Part shown: positions 21,367 through 29,081 of the stretch, piece by piece
Layout: the number at the start of each line of letters is the position of its first letter
Numbering within the stretch: the stretch's first letter is position 1
NCBI GenBank assembly: GCA_035550595.1
Contig: DASZOV010000003.1
Coordinates: forward strand, 1-42,257
Direction of reading: 5' to 3'
DNA: 42,257 nucleotides
Origin: CALFMR01 sp035550595
GTDB taxonomy: Bacteria > Acidobacteriota > Vicinamibacteria > Vicinamibacterales > SCN-69-37
Program-made: the position numbers and the translations under genes
The notes under the pieces: model-generated
Told to the model about the DNA's origin: nothing
Databases searched by the model: none
Seen by the model: the letters and a program-made list of their open reading frames with translations, nothing else

Positions 21367-23505
21367 GTGACGTCGTTCGGTGGACGCTTGGCGTCCCGCT
21401 TCGCTCGTGCGGGCGCCCTGGCGCTCCTGTCGGCGGCGATCTCGGTCGCCTCGATCACCGCCGCTCCCGCGATCATCGACGTGCCGTATCTCGCGCAGCC
21501 CGACGAACGGCTGTGTGGCGGCGCCGCGCTGGCCATGGTCCTGCGCTACTGGGGCCACGCGGATGCGCAAGCCGAGGACTTCATCACGCTGATCGATCCG
21601 GACGCCGGCGGCATCCGCGTTTCGGCTCTCACGGCCGCCGCGAACCAGAACGGGTGGCACGGCATCGCGCGTGACGGATCGTCGAGCTCGCTCGACACGA
21701 TCGGCCATGAGCTCGAGCAGGGCCGTCCCGTCATCGTGCTCGTCGACGCCGGCGCTGCCGTTCCCCACTACGTGGTCGTCGTCGGGCTCACGGCCGACGA
21801 CGTGATCGTCGACGACCCCGCACGCGCGCCGCGACGGACCATGACCCGTGGTGCGTTCGATCGCGCCTGGCGACGCACGAGCCGATGGATGCTCGTCGTG
21901 CTGCCGCCGGCAACCGCGGCGACGGCGAGCGCAGCGGAGTCCACCACCACCGCGCCGGAACGGCCCGCGTCGGCAAGCTCCACATCACGGTCCAAGACGA
22001 CGGTCGCGAGCGCCGAGAGGCGCGACGATGGCACGTCCGCGTGCCGGGCGGACGTCGATCGTGGCGTTGCGCTCGCGCACTCGGGACAAGGCGACGCGGC
22101 GGATCGCGCACTGCGCGCAGCCATTGCGGCGTGTCCCAGCTACGGTCCCGCGTGGGGCGAACTGGCGGGCCTGCGTTTCGTGCAGCGCCGCTACGACGAC
22201 GCGGCGCGCCTGGCCGACAACGCCATTCAGCGCGCGCCGTCCGATACGAACGCGTGGCGCGTGCTGGCCACGAGCCGGTATCTCCAAGGGGACCTCGTGC
22301 GCGCGCTCGAGGCGTGGAACCATGTCGACGAGCCACGCACGGGCGACGTCGCCATTCAGGGCACGGTGCGCACCGATCAGCCCGTCTTTCTCGACGCCAT
22401 CGGTCTCTCCCCCACGCGCGTGCTCACGGCCGATGCGTTCATGCGCGGTCTGCGACGTCTGCGCGACGTGCCCAGCATCTCGGCCGCGACGCTTCGCTAC
22501 CAACCGAGCCAGGGAAGCGCCGACGTCACGGCTTCGATCACCGAACGCCCCGTTCTCCCGTCATTCCCGATCGGCTGGGGTGCGGTCGGCGTGCGCGCGC
22601 TGTTCATGAAAGAGATCAAGGTCGACGTCGCCTCCCTCGCGCGACAAGGCGACCTGTGGACGCCGTCGTTCCGCTGGGCGCCGAACCATCCGCGCGTCCT
22701 GTTCCATTTCGCACTCGCGGCGCCGGGCGCGGTGCCGGGTAACGTCGCGGCCGATCTGTTCTGGGAACGGCAGTCCTATCGCGCACCGGGCGACGGTCAG
22801 CCGCTATTGCGTGAAGAACAACGGCACGGCGGCGCGAGCTGGTCCGACTGGGCGACCGGCTGGCTGCGGTGGCAGATCGGCGCGGGCGTCGACGGGTTCG
22901 AGACGACCGATTACGTGTCGGTGAACGGCAATCTCGAGCTGCGCGGCTGGCGCGATCGACTCGCGGCCACGGTGGCCTGGCAGCGCTCGAGCGCCGTCGG
23001 CCCGGCCGACGGTTTTTCCACGGGCGAGATCACCGTCAGCGCACGATCGACCGCGGCCACGCGCGCGCCCGTCTGGCTGGGACATACGGCCATCGACCTT
23101 GCCGGTCGCGCGGCCCCGCTCGCGTTCTGGCCGGTGGCCGGCTCGAGCAATACGCGCGGCGCTCTGCTTCGCGCCCATCCGCTCTTCGACGATGGCGTCA
23201 TCGTCAGTCCGGTGTTCGGCCGTCGCCTTTGGTCCGCGACCGCGGAATACCAGCGGCCCGTCTACGCGAGACGCGAAGGCAGCGTCAGCGCGGCGGGGTT
23301 CGTCGACGTGGCGCGCGCATGGGACGAACTGCCGGGTGAGCCGGATCGTCCGGTGGCCGTGGACGTGGGGGCTGGGGTGCGACTGCACGGATCCGAAGCG
23401 CAGACCATGGCCCACGTGCGACTCGATCTCGCAATCGACGTTCGCAGCGGCCACGTCACGGCATCGGCCGGTTACATCATGCCGTGGGGCACGGCGCGCC
23501 GATGA
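21367..23505 (+). CDS. C39-like cysteine peptidase-TPR-POTRA-beta-barrel fusion (PA2778-like)
   Basis: A 712-residue protein starting at GTG with AGGA close upstream. Residues 1-34 are a signal peptide. The peptidase domain follows: IIDVPYLAQPDERLCGGAAL with oxyanion Gln44 and nucleophile Cys50, PHYVVVVGL with His134, and VIVDDPARAPRRTMT with Asp150, the C39 triad order. A Ser/Thr/Ala-rich linker (about 183-220) leads to two or three TPR-like helical pairs (227-320, e.g. ALAHSGQGDAADRALRAAI). Residues about 328-395 (GTVRTDQPVFLDAIGLSPTR, then LRRLRDVPSISAATLRYQP) look like a POTRA domain. The remainder is a beta-barrel with Omp85-like end features (SATAEYQRPVYARREGS, GFVDVARAWD, GAGVRLHG). 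The known PA2778 family has only the peptidase and TPR parts; a barrel on the same chain is unusual. Confidence 0.8.
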   Translation: MTSFGGRLASRFARAGALALLSAAISVASITAAPAIIDVPYLAQPDERLCGGAALAMVLRYWGHADAQAEDFITLIDPDAGGIRVSALTAAANQNGWHGIARDGSSSSLDTIGHELEQGRPVIVLVDAGAAVPHYVVVVGLTADDVIVDDPARAPRRTMTRGAFDRAWRRTSRWMLVVLPPATAATASAAESTTTAPERPASASSTSRSKTTVASAERRDDGTSACRADVDRGVALAHSGQGDAADRALRAAIAACPSYGPAWGELAGLRFVQRRYDDAARLADNAIQRAPSDTNAWRVLATSRYLQGDLVRALEAWNHVDEPRTGDVAIQGTVRTDQPVFLDAIGLSPTRVLTADAFMRGLRRLRDVPSISAATLRYQPSQGSADVTASITERPVLPSFPIGWGAVGVRALFMKEIKVDVASLARQGDLWTPSFRWAPNHPRVLFHFALAAPGAVPGNVAADLFWERQSYRAPGDGQPLLREEQRHGGASWSDWATGWLRWQIGAGVDGFETTDYVSVNGNLELRGWRDRLAATVAWQRSSAVGPADGFSTGEITVSARSTAATRAPVWLGHTAIDLAGRAAPLAFWPVAGSSNTRGALLRAHPLFDDGVIVSPVFGRRLWSATAEYQRPVYARREGSVSAAGFVDVARAWDELPGEPDRPVAVDVGAGVRLHGSEAQTMAHVRLDLAIDVRSGHVTASAGYIMPWGTARR

Positions 23506-23592
23506 CCGTGTGGCACGCACGGCGCCGAACAGTAGCCTGCGACTGACCAGATCGAGACGGCCGGGTGCCGGATTGGGTACGGCCGTCCCCTT

Positions 23593-23617
23593 CGCGCGAC
23601 GCCCTCGCGCGGATTTT
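23593..23617 (+). terminator. Possible terminator after the peptidase-barrel gene
   Basis: CGCGCGA and TCGCGCG (7-bp stem, loop CGCCC) at 23593-23611 are followed by GATTTTC, a short T-run. It lies 88 bp beyond the stop. No gene or other signal was seen elsewhere in the 267-bp gap to the next gene. Confidence 0.35.
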
Positions 23618-23772
23618 CATCCCTTCGACACGTACCTGCCGCCATCCGTCTCGGGCACGCCACGGCCATGCGGCCTCACGCCGGGTCGAAATCTTGCATG
23701 AGTCCCCGCGGAGGCCGTGCGAACGGTCATCTGATACCGCGCCTGCGGGGAACGACGGGGTCGAGGAATTTC

Positions 23773-24465
23773 ATGACGCACTTTCGAAGGCATACAGGCT
23801 TCTTTTCTCTCTACGCGGCGCTCGCCGTCACAGCGGTGATGGCGGTGACCACAGCCGCCTGCGACAACAACGACGACGAGACGCCGACTGGGCCGGGCAC
23901 GACGCCAACCATTACGGGCGTGCTGCCGACGCCACTCGTCGCGAACACCAACGCACAACGGCTGACGATCTCCGGCAGCAACTTTCAGTCGGACCTCACG
24001 CTGCTCGTGACGCCGCCCGGCGGGTCCGTGCAGACGATTTCGGGCTCGTCCATTCAGGACTTCCAGTCGACGTCGTTCCAAGTCGACGTCGTGCTCGACA
24101 CGGCGGGCACGTATGGTCTCGTCGTGCGCAACATCAACGGCAACACCTCGGCGTCCTTTCCCGTGCAGGTGCAAAGCGGATCGCCCACGGGCACGCCGAA
24201 CATCGCCTCGGTGACGCCGGTGAGCGTCACGCACGGCACCGACGCGGTGCTCGTCACACTCAACGGCACCAACTTCGCGCAAGGCCTGAGCGTCGTCGTC
24301 ACACGGCCGTCGGGCGGTCCGACAGTGATCACCAACGGCTTCAGCTCCATCACGGCTACCCAGGTGCAGTTCATGTTCGTACTCGACACGGCGGGTACTT
24401 ACGCCTTCAGCGTGACCAATCCCGACGCCCAGGCGTCGAACGCGGTCGTCATCACTGCCACGTAG
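23773..24465 (+). CDS. IPT/TIG-domain lipoprotein
   Basis: A 230-residue protein. The N-terminal signal ends in VTAVMAVTTAACDNNDDE, so Cys is lipidated and the protein is anchored in the envelope. Two tandem immunoglobulin-like IPT/TIG domains follow: about 45-135 (PTITGVLPTPLVANTNAQRL, then TISGSNFQSDLTLLV and VVLDTAGTYGLVVRN) and 140-230 (PNIASVTPVSVTHGTDAVLV, then LNGTNFAQGLSVVV and VLDTAGTYAFSVTNPD). Such domains bind sugars or proteins; nothing here shows which. GAGGAA lies 6 nt from the ATG. The longer upstream frame is rejected because it would put the lipobox deep inside the protein. Confidence 0.85.
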   Translation: MTHFRRHTGFFSLYAALAVTAVMAVTTAACDNNDDETPTGPGTTPTITGVLPTPLVANTNAQRLTISGSNFQSDLTLLVTPPGGSVQTISGSSIQDFQSTSFQVDVVLDTAGTYGLVVRNINGNTSASFPVQVQSGSPTGTPNIASVTPVSVTHGTDAVLVTLNGTNFAQGLSVVVTRPSGGPTVITNGFSSITATQVQFMFVLDTAGTYAFSVTNPDAQASNAVVITAT

Positions 24466-24478
24466 ACGCGGAGAGTGG

Positions 24479-24600
24479 TGACAGGCGACAGGGTGACAGG
24501 TCAAAAAAAAAGATGACACGCGAGCCCCCGAGCGTAGCGAGGGCGGCGAAGCGCGTAGCGCTGGGGGTGGGGCCCCAGCGCCTTGCAAAGAAAGCTGACA
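24479..24600 (-). repeat. Modular intergenic repeat B (one unit, minus orientation)
   Basis: This is the only copy inverted relative to the rest. The hairpin arms GCGCTGGGG and CCCCAGCGC are at 24558-24581. On the minus strand the unit ends GCTCGCGTGTCATCTTTTT, followed by a TGTCACC/TGTCGCC-rich tail (24476-24502). It occupies the gap between the IPT lipoprotein and the barrel gene. Confidence 0.85.
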
Positions 24601-24610
24601 GGAGACCGAC

Positions 24611-25171
24611 ATGCGCAAGATCTTCATTGCGGCGGCGATGGCCGCCGTCGCCGTCGCGGCCACGCCTCGACGCGCGCAGGCACAGACCTTTCTGACGCCC
24701 TTCGCGGGCGCGACGTTCGGCGAAGACGCGCCGAACCAGCAGTTCACCGGCGGAGCATCGCTCACGTTCATGGGCACGGTCGCCGGCTTCGAGGTGGATT
24801 TCGGCTACACGCCGGACTTCTACGACAAGGACGACAGCGCCGTGATCATCGGCAGCAACAACGTCACGACGCTCACCGGCAACCTGGTCATCGGCGTCGG
24901 TGCCGGTCCCATCCGGCCGTACGTCGTCGGTGGCGTCGGCCTCGTGCGCAGCCACGTCAACGGGACCGATCTCTTCGACGACGTGTCGGCGAACGACTTC
25001 GGGGTGGATGCGGGCGCCGGGCTCACGGTGATGCTGAGCAACCACGTCGGCCTGCGCGGCGACGTGCGTTACTTCCGCAGTCTGCAGGATCCGCCTGGAG
25101 GCGCGGTCGATCTGCAACTGGGCAAGTTCGACTTCTGGCGTGGCACCGGCGGCATCGCATTCAAGTTCTGA
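24611..25171 (+). CDS. Small outer-membrane beta-barrel protein
   Basis: A 186-residue protein with a clear signal peptide (RKIFIAAAMAAVAVAATP, then RRAQAQ). Alternating hydrophobic strands make an eight-stranded OmpA/OmpW-like barrel likely: FLTPFAGATFGE, AGFEVDFGYTPDFY, TGNLVIGVGAGPIRPYVVGG, DFGVDAGAGLTVML, VGLRGDVRYFRSL. The C-terminal residues WRGTGGIAFKF end in Phe, the usual signal for outer-membrane insertion. The ligand is unknown. AGGAG stands 6 nt upstream of the ATG. Between it and the upstream lipoprotein lies an inverted repeat unit, so it may have its own promoter, but none was recognised. Confidence 0.85.
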   Translation: MRKIFIAAAMAAVAVAATPRRAQAQTFLTPFAGATFGEDAPNQQFTGGASLTFMGTVAGFEVDFGYTPDFYDKDDSAVIIGSNNVTTLTGNLVIGVGAGPIRPYVVGGVGLVRSHVNGTDLFDDVSANDFGVDAGAGLTVMLSNHVGLRGDVRYFRSLQDPPGGAVDLQLGKFDFWRGTGGIAFKF

Positions 25172-25194
25172 TGGCGTCGTCTCGTCGAAGGCGA

Positions 25195-25226
25195 TCGAAG
25201 TTTGAAGTTCGAAGTTCGAAGTTTGA
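25195..25226 (+). repeat. AACTTCGAA-type repeat, copy 2 (as TTCGAAGTT)
   Basis: GAAGTTTGAAGTTCGAAGTT, then CGAAGTTTG: four 9-bp units in tandem, in the gap between convergent genes and just beside a strong hairpin. Confidence 0.65.
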
Positions 25227-25253
25227 GCTGACGCGCCCCTGGCGCGTCAGCTC
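25225..25253. terminator. Perfect 13-bp hairpin between convergent genes
   Basis: GAGCTGACGCGCC and GGCGCGTCAGCTC, loop CCT. It lies at the 3' ends of the barrel gene (+) and the SDR gene (-), and the SDR stop codon (25247-25249) is in one arm. There is no T-tract on either strand, so a bidirectional terminator or mRNA-end stabiliser is likely rather than certain. Confidence 0.6.
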
Positions 25254-25978
25254 ATGTACCATCCGCCGTTCACGTTGATGGTCTGTCCGGTCGTGTAGCC
25301 GTTGCCGGCCAGCATCACGGCGACGTCGGCGACTTCATCAACAGCGCCGAACCGGCCGACGGGAATCAGGTCGGCGCGCGCGCGTGGATTGCTCGTCACC
25401 ATCTCGGTCTCGATGAGCGCCGGCGCGATCGTGTTCACTGTGATGCCCTCGCGCGCGAGCATCGCGGCATAGGCGTGCGTGAGGCCGAAGAGTCCGGCCT
25501 TCGACGCCGCGTAGTGCGGCCCGACGACGCCGCCGAGTTGGGCTGCCACCGACGACAGATTGATGACGCGCCCCCACTGCCGCGCGCGCATGCCCGGCAG
25601 CACGGCCTGCGTCAGCAGGAACACGGACGTGAGGTTGACGGCGATGAGCTCGTCCCAGTCGCGCGCCGTGATCTCAGCGATCGGCTGTGGCCGGATGATC
25701 CCCGCGTTGTTGACGAGGATGTCGACCGCCCCGAACGCGCGCAGTGTCTCGTCCGCGATGCGCGCGAGGTCGGCGCGCTGGCCGACGTCCGCCTGCTGCA
25801 CGAGCGCGCGCCGTCCGAGCGCCTCGATCGCGCCCGCGGTCTCGCGTGCCTCCCCTTCGCGCGTGTGATACGTCAATGCGACGTCGGCGCCCGCGCGAGC
25901 GAGCGCCATGGCCACAGCGCGCCCAATGCCGCGGTTCCCGCCGGTGACGAGCGCCGTCCGGCCTGCCAGATCGATCAT
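25247..25978 (-). CDS. Short-chain dehydrogenase/reductase, FabG-like
   Basis: A 243-residue classical SDR. Residues 8-19 hold TALVTGGNRGIG (NADP-binding Gly motif), 86-94 DILVNNAGI, and the catalytic residues Ser143, Tyr156 and Lys160 appear in NLSSVAAQLGG and GPHYAASKAGLFGL. PVGRFGAVDEVADVAVMLAG and TGQTINVNGGWYMS end the chain as in 3-oxoacyl-ACP reductases. The reaction is probably NAD(P)H reduction of a beta-keto compound, but FabG-like sequences act on many substrates and no acyl-carrier or synthase genes adjoin. ATG 25978 is chosen over 26005 because AGGAGG lies about 10 nt upstream and because FabG proteins start so. Confidence 0.9.
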   Translation of the reverse strand: MIDLAGRTALVTGGNRGIGRAVAMALARAGADVALTYHTREGEARETAGAIEALGRRALVQQADVGQRADLARIADETLRAFGAVDILVNNAGIIRPQPIAEITARDWDELIAVNLTSVFLLTQAVLPGMRARQWGRVINLSSVAAQLGGVVGPHYAASKAGLFGLTHAYAAMLAREGITVNTIAPALIETEMVTSNPRARADLIPVGRFGAVDEVADVAVMLAGNGYTTGQTINVNGGWYMS

Positions 25979-26100
25979 GCGTGATGGTCCTCCTGCGGCG
26001 AGCATTATCGATCGATGTCGACACGATCGCTCGAAGCTACATCGGAGTATGCCGGTCGCGTCAGCATCACACGCGCACGATCTTCAACGGAACCGCGTGT

Positions 26101-26106
26101 TAGCAT
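26101..26106 (+). promoter_or_regulatory. -10 box TAGCAT of the ABC exporter operon
   Basis: TAGCAT ends 6 nt before the ATG at 26113, so the transcript is probably leaderless. Confidence 0.5.
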
Positions 26107-26112
26107 CGCGAC

Positions 26113-26928
26113 ATGGCGACCATGTCGATGCCGCCCGCCATTACAACGACCGACCTCACGCGGCGGTTCGACGCCATCACCGCGGTCGATCGGCTGACGA
26201 TGACGATCGATGCCGGCACAATCTTCGGACTGCTCGGTCCGAACGGCGCCGGCAAGTCGACGACGATCAAGATGCTCACGACGCTGCTGCCGCCGACCTC
26301 CGGCCACGCGCGGGTCGCCGGCTTCGACGTCGCGCGGGAACCGCGGCGCGTACGCCGCGCGATTGGCTACGTGCCGCAACTGGTCTCGGCCGACGGCGGA
26401 CTCACGGGCGTCGAGAACCTCGCATTGTCCGCGGCGCTCTACGACATTCCGCACCGGCAGCGCGCCACGCGCATCGAGGACGCGCTCGCCTTCATGGGCC
26501 TGACCGAGGCCGCCCGCCAGCTCGTGCGCACGTACTCGGGCGGCATGGTGCGGCGGCTCGAGATCGCGCAGGCGCTCCTGCACCAGCCCGCGGTGCTCTT
26601 CCTCGACGAGCCGACGATCGGACTCGATCCCATTGCGCGCCATACCGTGTGGGATCGACTCCGCGAGAGTCGTCGTCAGTTCTCGACGACCATCCTCATC
26701 ACGACGCATGACATGGAAGAAGCGGACGTGCTCTGCGACCGCATCGCCATCATGCACGGCGGCCGCGTCGCCATCAGCGGCTCGCCGGCGGAGCTGAAGG
26801 CACACGCCGGGCCCGACGCCACGCTCGACGACGTCTTCGTCGCGTTTGCCGGCACCAGCCTGACCGAGGCAGAAGGGACGTTCCGTGACATCGGCCGCCG
26901 ACGACGTACGGCCAGCCGCCTGGGCTGA
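26113..26928 (+). CDS. ABC transporter ATP-binding protein, DrrA-like
   Basis: A 271-residue ATPase with Walker A LGPNGAGKST at residues 41-50, Q-loop in IGYVPQLVSADGGLTG, signature TYSGGMVRRLEIAQAL, Walker B AVLFLDEPTIGLDP and switch His in ILITTHDMEEAD. The order and the C-terminal TLDDVFVAFAGTSL segment match the ABC-2 (DrrA/NodI) exporter subfamily. It should power the permease encoded by the next gene, whose GTG start lies 44 bp inside this gene. The exported compound is unknown; related systems export antibiotics, lipids or polysaccharides. The long C-terminal basic tail (GRRRRTASRLG) is encoded in the overlap. Confidence 0.93.
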   Translation: MATMSMPPAITTTDLTRRFDAITAVDRLTMTIDAGTIFGLLGPNGAGKSTTIKMLTTLLPPTSGHARVAGFDVAREPRRVRRAIGYVPQLVSADGGLTGVENLALSAALYDIPHRQRATRIEDALAFMGLTEAARQLVRTYSGGMVRRLEIAQALLHQPAVLFLDEPTIGLDPIARHTVWDRLRESRRQFSTTILITTHDMEEADVLCDRIAIMHGGRVAISGSPAELKAHAGPDATLDDVFVAFAGTSLTEAEGTFRDIGRRRRTASRLG

Positions 26929-27718
26929 CGCGACACTGCGTTCGACGCTCGTACGCTTCAGCAGCCACGCCGTCGCCATTGCCGCGGCGGACCTGCGCAA
27001 GCTGCGCCGCGACCCGACGGAGCTCTTCACGCGCGCCATCCAGCCGCTGCTCTGGTTCGTCGTCTTCGGCCAGGTCTTCACGCGCACGCGTGCGATTCCG
27101 ACCGGTGCGCTCACCTACCTCGAGTTCATGGCGCCCGGCGTGCTCGCCCAGAGCGTGCTGTTCGCCGCGATCTTCTACGGCATCGCGATCATCTGGGAAC
27201 GCGATCTCGGCATCGTGCACAAAGTCCTTGTGTCGCCGGCGTCGCGATCGTCGCTCGTCATGGGAAAGGCGCTCGCCGCCGGCGTGCGCGGGCTGGTCCA
27301 GAGCGTCCTCGTGATCGTCATCGCCATCGTCATGGGCGTCCAGGTCCGGGTCGATCCGGCCGGCATCGCGGGCGTCGTGGCCGCGGTCTTCCTCGGCTCG
27401 GCATTCTTCGCGACCTTCTCGCTCGTGATCGCGTGTCTCGTGAAGACGCGCGAGCGGTTCATGGGCATCGGTCAGGTGCTGACGATGCCGCTGTTCTTCG
27501 CGAGTAACGCGATCTATCCAATCAGCATGATGCCGCGATGGCTCGGCGCCATCGCGCGCGTCAATCCCCTCACCTACCTGGTCGATGCCCTGCGCGCGTC
27601 GCTGCTCGTCCATGGCACGAGCGCGACCGGACTGGCCGCGGACTTCGGCGCGATGACGGCCGTCTTCCTCGTCTTCGTCGCCATGGCCGCGCGGCTGTAT
27701 CCAGGACTCACGCAGTAG
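26885..27718 (+). CDS. ABC-2 type permease, DrrB-like
   Basis: A 277-residue protein with about six membrane helices. ADLRKLRRDPTELFTRAIQP precedes the first helix (LLWFVVFGQVF); next are FMAPGVLAQSVLFAAIFYGI, ERDLGIVHKVLVSPASRSSL and a late FFASNAIYPISMMPRWLGAI, then RVNPLTYLVDALR, the pattern of DrrB/NodJ ABC-2 permeases. It partners the ATPase encoded immediately upstream, with which it overlaps by 44 bp. Start GTG 26885 is chosen because no later in-frame ATG precedes the conserved N-terminal region. There is no regulator or resistance gene nearby to show what is exported. Confidence 0.92.
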   Translation: MTSAADDVRPAAWADATLRSTLVRFSSHAVAIAAADLRKLRRDPTELFTRAIQPLLWFVVFGQVFTRTRAIPTGALTYLEFMAPGVLAQSVLFAAIFYGIAIIWERDLGIVHKVLVSPASRSSLVMGKALAAGVRGLVQSVLVIVIAIVMGVQVRVDPAGIAGVVAAVFLGSAFFATFSLVIACLVKTRERFMGIGQVLTMPLFFASNAIYPISMMPRWLGAIARVNPLTYLVDALRASLLVHGTSATGLAADFGAMTAVFLVFVAMAARLYPGLTQ

Positions 27719-27766
27719 ACGCACAGCCACGTCTCCAGAGTCTCTTTGCGAGCGTGCCGGGCGATT

Positions 27767-28765
27767 TCAGATCCGCGTCAGTTCGCGGTACTCGTCCCGC
27801 ACGCGGGTCCAGATGAACGCCGCGCGCGCCTGCCTCGCCTGTTCGCCAGCGCCCAATGGCGTGTCCATCTCGAGTGCCGGTCCGACGGCCAGGTGAATGG
27901 GACTGCGTCGTGTGAGACGCCGCTCGCCGAGCTCGACCTGAATCGTGTCGGGCGGCGGGAGCATGTCGTAGGTGGCGAGAGCCATCGGATGGAAGTGACA
28001 CGGCCGCCCGGACCGGCGCGCCATGAGGACGAACATCTCGATGCTCTGTGGATCGAACGGCGCGACCTCGACGCGGCCGTCCGTCCCTGGCCGATCGCGT
28101 CCACCGCTCGGCGCCACGTAGATGCACCGTCCGCCTTCGGCGAGCAGCCGCGCCATGATCTCCATCGTCTTCCGGTTGTGGCGCTGCTTCGCGGCGCGCT
28201 CCGACGGCGGATGGTCCATGTAGCGCTTCGAGTACACGCACAGCAGATTGCGTCCCATGCTGAACGGCACCGCCAGAGGATCGGTGAGCACGCGGCCGCC
28301 GGCGACGAAGATCATCGCGCGGGCCAGGGCCGGCTGCGAGTGCTCCAGCAGCAGGCTGATCGCCTGCGGATCGCCTTCCGTCTGATGGTTCGCGAAGAAC
28401 ACGACGTTCTCGCCGCGAGCCAGCGCCTCCGCCGCACGCGCCAACTCGTCGAGCCCACGCACCGAGGATCGCGTCTCATCGACGAGCGGACGCAGGAACT
28501 CGATGCCGAACGTGTAGTAGTCGAAGGGTGCCGTGATCTGTTCGTGGTATGGCGCGAACGTGAACGGTCGCTCGAACTGTTCGGCGAGCAGATCGAGGTA
28601 CCGCGTCACGAGTCGATCGCGCGCGTCCGCGGTGTCCGGTGCGTCAGCGGTCGCCGCCAGATAGCCGTGAAAGAAGTCGGTGACGATCGCGCGATACCGC
28701 GCGTCCACCGACACGCGAGCGAAGAGCGCCCGAAGCTGGTCGTCGAGCCGCGACGAAGCGTGCAT
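27767..28765 (-). CDS. Plastid-type soluble glycerol-3-phosphate acyltransferase homologue
   Basis: A 332-residue protein. It has FDYYTFGIEFLRPLVDETRS at 81-100, the acyltransferase motif FFANHQTEGDP at 123-133 (HX4D: His127, Asp132), VAGGRVLTDPLAVPFSMGRN and LLCVYSKRYMDHP at 154-185, and YVAPSGGRDRPG at 216-227. This succession is that of the soluble glycerol-3-phosphate acyltransferase of chloroplasts (ATS1 type), which also occurs in some bacteria. It would acylate glycerol-3-phosphate at sn-1, the first step of phospholipid synthesis, as an alternative to PlsB or PlsX/PlsY. ATG 28765 is chosen over the longer frames because a TACAAT box lies 10 nt upstream and the extension runs into repeat DNA. 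Confidence 0.85.
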   Translation of the reverse strand: MHASSRLDDQLRALFARVSVDARYRAIVTDFFHGYLAATADAPDTADARDRLVTRYLDLLAEQFERPFTFAPYHEQITAPFDYYTFGIEFLRPLVDETRSSVRGLDELARAAEALARGENVVFFANHQTEGDPQAISLLLEHSQPALARAMIFVAGGRVLTDPLAVPFSMGRNLLCVYSKRYMDHPPSERAAKQRHNRKTMEIMARLLAEGGRCIYVAPSGGRDRPGTDGRVEVAPFDPQSIEMFVLMARRSGRPCHFHPMALATYDMLPPPDTIQVELGERRLTRRSPIHLAVGPALEMDTPLGAGEQARQARAAFIWTRVRDEYRELTRI

Positions 28766-28775
28766 GGCCGCGACG

Positions 28776-28781
28776 ATTGTA
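28776..28781 (-). promoter_or_regulatory. -10 box TACAAT of the acyltransferase gene
   Basis: On the minus strand TACAAT is 10 nt before the ATG at 28765, implying a leader of about 3 nt. It lies next to the end of repeat array C. Confidence 0.5.
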
Positions 28782-28792
28782 TCCGGCGCCCT

Positions 28793-29075
28793 GTCATCTT
28801 CTTTGTGGTGGCCGTCCGTGTCTGTCATCTTCTTTGCAATGCGCTGGGGCCCCACCCCCAGCGCTACGCGCTTCGGCACCCTCGCTACGCTCGGGGCCTC
28901 GCGGTGTCATCTTTTTTGATCTGTCCCCCCTTCGCGATCTTCGCGCCTTCGCGTGAGGCCTTTAGCTGCAGTTGCTGTCAAACTTTTTTTTTGCAATGGC
29001 GCGGGGCCCCACCCCCGCGCCTACGCGCTTCGCCGCCCTCGCTGCGCTCGGGGGCTCGCGGTGTCATCTATTCTT
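28793..29075 (+). repeat. Modular intergenic repeat array C (two full units)
   Basis: It fills the 316-bp gap between the divergent acyltransferase and glucoamylase genes. Cores are at 28841-28864 (GCGCTGGGG/CCCCAGCGC) and 28999-29020 (GCGCGGGG/CCCCGCGC), both with loop CCCCAC. The units are joined by the TTCGCGATCTTCGCG-type module (about 28929-28960) and each begins and ends with GTCATCTT- or GTCAAACTTTTT-type blocks. The outer right end is altered to form the glucoamylase -10 box. Confidence 0.87.
29069..29074 (+). promoter_or_regulatory. -10 box TATTCT of the glucoamylase gene, at the repeat end
   Basis: Where other repeat units end GTCATCTTTTTT, this one reads GTCATCTATTCTTTATTG. The TATTCT is 7 nt before the ATG at 29082, giving a leaderless start. 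Confidence 0.5.
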
Positions 29076-29081
29076 TATTGC

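Noticed and set aside
23506..23772. Riboswitch in the gap before the IPT lipoprotein
   Set aside because: Only a weak hairpin was found; no conserved riboswitch core could be recognised by eye.
25247..28765. Biosynthetic cluster built from the SDR, ABC exporter and acyltransferase genes
   Set aside because: The genes are on both strands with separate promoters and no core synthase is present; closeness alone does not support a pathway.
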